From positions 1 through 36,746 of the forward strand of contig CAIPEB010000739.1 of the NCBI GenBank assembly GCA_903863885.1: a DNA stretch of 36,746 nt, in the 5' to 3' direction. The notes under the pieces were generated by a model. It did no database searches, had not been told where the DNA came from, and saw only the letters and a list, made by a program, of their open reading frames with translations. Numbering within the stretch: the first letter of the stretch is position 1; every line of letters begins with the position of its first letter. This document shows positions 33,392-36,746 of the stretch, piece after piece. The position numbers were made by a program, and so were the translations under genes. This stretch comes from an uncultured Planctomycetaceae bacterium. Lineage in GTDB: Bacteria > Planctomycetota > Planctomycetia > Pirellulales > Pirellulaceae.

Positions 33392-34849
33392 ATGTCCACG
33401 GATGCCTCTGCCGGGCTGAAGTCGTCGGCCACGGGCCCGAGCTCCATATCGCCCGTACTGCGGCGGCGTCTGCAGCAGTGCTATGAGCACGGCGTCAAAT
33501 TGATGCAGCAGGACAAGCCCGACCGTGATTACACGCACTCGATCCTGGTGGAATGCGTGCTGAACGACCCCGGCAATCTTCAGTACGTCGAGGCCATGCT
33601 GACGAACCTGCAGCTGAAGTACCGGAATAACAGGCGGGGCGCCTTGATCAAGGGCTTTGGCCGTCTTCGAAATATCAAGAAAGCGGCTGCGAAAAAAGAC
33701 TGGCCCCAGGTGTTGCACTTGGGACCTGCCCTGCTTCGCGTCAACCCCTGGGATGTAGTCGTGCTGCGCGCCATGGCGGAAGCCTGTGCGGAACTGGGCT
33801 TCCAGGATGTCGAGCTGCGATATCTTAAGAACGCCCTGGACGCCAACCCGAAGAGTGCCGCCATCAATCGGCACTGCGCGATGTCTCTGGGGCGCATCGG
33901 CCAGTTCGATCAGGCTATTTCCTGCTGGACGCGGGTGGACGAAATTCTGCGGGGTGATGACCAGGCTCAGAAAATGATCTCCGAGCTGCAGATCGAAAAG
34001 ACGCGAAACCGAGGCCGAGCCGCACACGAGTCTCCGCGTCACCATGCGAACAAGGCCCCCGCGACGCCCGTCGAGGAGACGGCCCCGGACGTCGAGAAGG
34101 AGCCCGTTCGCCGCGAGATCCGGCTTACCCCGCGGCAGCAACTGGAGCAGGAGGTCATGAACCGGCCGACCGACGCGGAAGCCTATTTCGCCCTTGTGCA
34201 ATTGCACCTCGACGAAGGCCGTTTCGGCGACGCGATGCACGTGCTGAACAAGGCGCTGACTGCCTCGGGAAACAGCATCCGCGTCCAAGAACGAATAGAG
34301 GACGTGGAAATCCTGCGGAAAAAGCACCAGCTCGCGACGGCGGAACAGCAATCCGTCCGCCCGAAATCGGAGGAACCAGAAGACCAAGACGGCCCCGTCG
34401 CGCAATTGCGATCCGAACTTCAGCGAATGGAATTGGACGTCTTCCAGCGACGGTCCGATCGTTACCCCCACGATCTCGAGATCAAGTTCCAACTGGGCCT
34501 GCGTCTGAAGCAGATGGACAAAGCCCGCGAAGCCATCCCGTGCTTTGAGGCCGCGACGGGACTGGCCCCCCGCCGCGCACTGTCACTGCTGGAGATCGGC
34601 GAGTGCTGGCAGCGTCTGAAACAGTATGGCAAATCTCTGGACTTCTACCGCCGCGCCGCGGAAAAGTCCCCTGCCGACCAGATGGCCTGCAAGAAAATGG
34701 CCCTCTACCGGGCGGGCGTGCTGGCCGTGGCGCTGCACAACCTGGAGGCGGCCGAGTCGTTTTTCCGGCAACTGATCGACCTGGAACCGGGATACAAAGA
34801 TGCCGCCACCCGTCTGGACAAAATCCGCGAAATACGACATAAAGGTTAA
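33392..34849 (+). CDS. Tetratricopeptide-repeat protein, unknown function
   Basis: The protein has 485 residues from ATG 33392 (GAGGTGG four bases upstream); the frame is open to 33332. There is no signal peptide or transmembrane helix, so it is probably cytoplasmic. The N-terminal block LRRRLQQCYEHGVKLMQQDK and KYRNNRRGALIKG looks family-specific. Helical repeats are seen at about 100-190 and 260-300, then a charged linker, then clear TPR-like repeats at 365-475 (HDLEIKFQLGLRLKQMDKAR, ALSLLEIGECWQRLKQYGKS, EAAESFFRQLIDLEPGYKDA). TPR proteins are protein-interaction scaffolds; the partner is unknown. It precedes rpsT by 74 bases and may share its terminator. Confidence 0.85.
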   Translation: MSTDASAGLKSSATGPSSISPVLRRRLQQCYEHGVKLMQQDKPDRDYTHSILVECVLNDPGNLQYVEAMLTNLQLKYRNNRRGALIKGFGRLRNIKKAAAKKDWPQVLHLGPALLRVNPWDVVVLRAMAEACAELGFQDVELRYLKNALDANPKSAAINRHCAMSLGRIGQFDQAISCWTRVDEILRGDDQAQKMISELQIEKTRNRGRAAHESPRHHANKAPATPVEETAPDVEKEPVRREIRLTPRQQLEQEVMNRPTDAEAYFALVQLHLDEGRFGDAMHVLNKALTASGNSIRVQERIEDVEILRKKHQLATAEQQSVRPKSEEPEDQDGPVAQLRSELQRMELDVFQRRSDRYPHDLEIKFQLGLRLKQMDKAREAIPCFEAATGLAPRRALSLLEIGECWQRLKQYGKSLDFYRRAAEKSPADQMACKKMALYRAGVLAVALHNLEAAESFFRQLIDLEPGYKDAATRLDKIREIRHKG

Positions 34850-34923
34850 TTCGCCCCCGAGCGGCGTACCGAGGTTATGGTGCAAACACCTTGAATCAGG
34901 CGACCTGTTAACGAATCTCTGCC

Positions 34924-35208
34924 ATGCCAAACACAAAAAGTGCCCAGAAGCGACTCCGCCAGAATGAGGAACGTCGGTTGCGGAACCGAGCGGTCAAGTC
35001 ATCCCTTAAGACCCAGTTGCGCAAGGTTCGCGAAGCGGTCGATTCAGGAGAGTTGGAGAAAGCCAACGCCGAATTCCGCGTGGCATCGAAGAAGCTGGAC
35101 CAAGCCGGCCAAAAGCGAGTGATCCACAAGAACAAAGCCAGCCGAACCAAGTCGCGTCTGTCCCGCCTGCTCAAGACGGCGAAACAGAAGTCCGCCCCCC
35201 AGGCCTGA
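34924..35208 (+). CDS. rpsT: 30S ribosomal protein S20
   Basis: S20 binds the 5' domain of 16S rRNA and stabilises the 30S body. The 94-residue, very basic helical protein has the signature [20 protein letters not shown] and the conserved C-terminal [20 protein letters not shown]. Length and composition are normal. It is followed by a strong terminator. Confidence 0.96.
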   Translation: MPNTKSAQKRLRQNEERRLRNRAVKSSLKTQLRKVREAVDSGELEKANAEFRVASKKLDQAGQKRVIHKNKASRTKSRLSRLLKTAKQKSAPQA

Positions 35209-35253
35209 TCCAATATCGGCCCTGATCTTAAATCTTTGTGGCGTTGATATTTC

Positions 35254-35293
35254 AGGTTGCTCGGACCGAGTGAGGTCCGAGCGACCTTTTTTT
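35254..35293 (+). terminator. Strong rho-independent terminator after rpsT
   Basis: A long stem (AGGTTGCTCGGACC paired with GGTCCGAGCGACCT, 14 pairs including one G-U) with loop GAGTGA, followed by seven T (35287-35293). It lies about 45 bases after the rpsT stop. It will also face pyrK, which is convergent. Confidence 0.95.
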
Positions 35294-35333
35294 GTTGACA
35301 CCTTCCCGCAACACCCCCCACAGCAGGGTGTAA

Positions 35334-36212
35334 CTACCAGCGGATCTTTGCCGCGTCGAATACGGGGCCCTCAACACACGTGCGCCGGTAGTCCCAGCCG
35401 CCCTGCCCGTCGTCCAGCTTGACGACGCAGGAGAAGCAGATACCGATACCGCACGCCATCGGAGACTCGAGGGATACCTCGCAAGGCGTCTCATGTTGCG
35501 CGGCCACTCCGGCTACGGCCTGCATCATGCGTTCAGGACCGCAGCATAGAATTCGCCGCGAACCGTGCGAACCGCGGAGCACTCCCGCCAACACGTCCGT
35601 CACGAGTCCGCGATGCCCTCGGGAGCCGTCCTCGGTCGCCAACTGCACATCGACGCCCAACTGCTCAAAGTCCCCCACTCCGGCAAGCATGTCGGCCGAA
35701 CGCGCACCGTAGCACAGGGTCACGCGCCCGCACCGCGCATTCGAGCGAGGCGGCGTTCCATACTGTCGATGCCCCAACGCCTCCTGAGCCACCGTAACGA
35801 ACGGCGTCTGCCCGATGCCGCCCGCAACGAGGATCAAGTGATCCACGGCCTTGGCCTCAAAACCATTCCCCAACGGCCCCCACACATCCAGCAGTTGACC
35901 CGGTCGGCATTCCGCGAGTCGATGCGTGAACTTGCCCTTCACCATATAGACGACATCGATCCCTGCAGGCTGGCTGACTGCATCGGGAAAAGTGTCGTAA
36001 ACGGCGAGCGCCCGGCCGATCAGGGGATCGTTGAATCCGGCGAGCCTCATCATCACGAACTGGCCAGGCACCAGCGTTCGAGCAATCTCGGGACATTGAA
36101 TGCGAACTCGATGCGTGTCGCGAGCCAACGGCCCGTTCTCCACGATCGGGACAGTCGTGCATCGCGCCTGGTCGGGGTAATGAGCCGCATGCAGCGGGTT
36201 ACATTCGGTCAT
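35334..36212 (-). CDS. pyrK: Dihydroorotate dehydrogenase electron-transfer subunit (PyrK-like)
   Basis: PyrK passes electrons from dihydroorotate dehydrogenase PyrD (type 1B) to NAD, using FAD and a 2Fe-2S cluster. The 292-residue protein has the FAD-binding barrel (PGQFVMMRL, 49-57), the NAD domain (GPLGNGF 112-118, AGGIGQTPF 130-138), and the C-terminal cluster motif with cysteines C254, C259, C262 and C279 (CGIGICFSC and RTCVEGPVF). The matching pyrD is not in the window. Its start overlaps the stop of the upstream pseudouridine synthase gene by four bases (ATGA). It faces rpsT tail to tail. Confidence 0.9.
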   Translation of the reverse strand: MTECNPLHAAHYPDQARCTTVPIVENGPLARDTHRVRIQCPEIARTLVPGQFVMMRLAGFNDPLIGRALAVYDTFPDAVSQPAGIDVVYMVKGKFTHRLAECRPGQLLDVWGPLGNGFEAKAVDHLILVAGGIGQTPFVTVAQEALGHRQYGTPPRSNARCGRVTLCYGARSADMLAGVGDFEQLGVDVQLATEDGSRGHRGLVTDVLAGVLRGSHGSRRILCCGPERMMQAVAGVAAQHETPCEVSLESPMACGIGICFSCVVKLDDGQGGWDYRRTCVEGPVFDAAKIRW

Positions 36213-36746
36213 GGGCGATTCCTGCGTTTCGCTTTCTTGATGCCGGAAGGCCGGGGCGGCGAGGCTGAGTTGTCAAATTCATCGCCAATCACCGACCCGA
36301 ACCGCGTTTCGCGGCCCTTCGACGATTCGCTCCCCGCCGATGGTTTGCGGCCCGAAGGCGGCTTGCGGGAGCCTGGACGCTTCTGCGCCGTCGCCGGGAG
36401 TCCGAGTCCCGGCTTGCCCCCGGCAGGCTTTTGGGGAATGCGCGTGCGGGCTTTCTTGGGACGGGCTTTCTCGGCTCCCTCGGCCTGTCGCGATACCCTC
36501 TCCAACTGCCTGACCTCTTCGCTGCTCAGGCGCCGAGACGCACCCAAGGGCAAAGTCCCCACCCGCAGCGGACCGAAGGACATGCGCCGCAGCCGCATTA
36601 CTTTGTGGCCGACCCGAGCAAGAATGCGGCGGATCTCCCGGTTGCGTCCTTCCTTCAATTCGATTTCCAGTTCAGTGCTGTGCAACTCACGGCGGCGTAC
36701 CTGAATCGAGGCCACCTTGGCAACTCCGTCGGCGAGATAGACGCCC
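36209..36746 (-). CDS. RsuA/RluB-family pseudouridine synthase, C-terminal part (cut by window edge)
   Basis: The frame runs off the right edge of the window, so only about 179 C-terminal residues are visible. They include the family signature of the catalytic domain's end: [11 protein letters not shown] (at the edge), [20 protein letters not shown] and [20 protein letters not shown], then [17 protein letters not shown]. The remaining about 90 residues are a disordered Lys/Arg/Gly/Pro-rich tail of the kind seen in RluB homologues. These enzymes make pseudouridine in 23S or 16S rRNA. Which (RluB, RluE, RluF or RsuA) cannot be decided without the N-terminal half. The stop overlaps pyrK by four bases. 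Confidence 0.88.
   Translation of the reverse strand, partial: GVYLADGVAKVASIQVRRRELHSTELEIELKEGRNREIRRILARVGHKVMRLRRMSFGPLRVGTLPLGASRRLSSEEVRQLERVSRQAEGAEKARPKKARTRIPQKPAGGKPGLGLPATAQKRPGSRKPPSGRKPSAGSESSKGRETRFGSVIGDEFDNSASPPRPSGIKKAKRRNRP

Overview
The window is a stretch of GC-rich bacterial chromosome that most resembles a member of the Planctomycetes. This assignment is inferred from the combination of gene families rather than from a marker-gene phylogeny. The families include a planctomycete-style phage integrase remnant, a Hanks kinase with a membrane anchor and repeat-rich tail, a lysine-rich DUF4912 protein, an F1Fo operon with unusually long Fo subunits, the futalosine menaquinone pathway, McsA/McsB, a Tat-exported prenyltransferase-fold protein and an EF-hand membrane lipoprotein. 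No genus can be named from the sequence alone.

Layout. Bases 1-1450 look like the edge of an integrated element: a small secreted protein of visibly lower GC and the C-terminal half of a tyrosine recombinase that runs into a tRNA-Glu(CUC) gene. Bases 1647-5880 are on the minus strand and hold a DUF4912 protein, LarE and a transmembrane Ser/Thr kinase. A 750-base non-coding stretch with a perfect 17-base palindrome, a candidate promoter and a tandem 14-base repeat precedes the ATP synthase operon (6628-15465, plus strand: atpZ-like, atpI-like, atpB, E, F, H, A, a DUF4870 gene, G, D, C). It is followed at once by four menaquinone genes (ubiE/menG, ubiX, mqnP-like, mqnE; 15648-19120), so the coupling enzyme and the quinone that carries its electrons are encoded side by side.

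From 26405 down to 19174 the minus strand carries trpE, xdhC, a MocA-like nucleotidyltransferase, a large EF-hand/two-TM lipoprotein and an ABC ATPase. Divergent from trpE is mcsA-mcsB (protein arginine kinase and its activator), with a good sigma70-type promoter and a perfect tandem 10-base repeat next to it. Then come coaD (minus), a tiny two-helix membrane protein with its own promoter, a Tat-exported alpha/alpha-toroid protein, a CobA-HemD fusion (minus) that overlaps the toroid gene tail to tail, a tetratricopeptide-type protein, rpsT with a strong terminator, pyrK, and a pseudouridine synthase cut by the right edge.

Most of the window is housekeeping metabolism. I did not find a defence system, CRISPR array, biosynthetic cluster or complete mobile element. 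The most interesting items are the DUF4870 gene inside the ATP synthase operon with N-terminally extended Fo subunits, the ABC ATPase plus EF-hand lipoprotein pair that lacks a recognisable permease, the repeat-flanked mcsAB promoter, and a hairpin upstream of cobA-hemD that would bury a perfect Shine-Dalgarno sequence of a six-codon reading frame.
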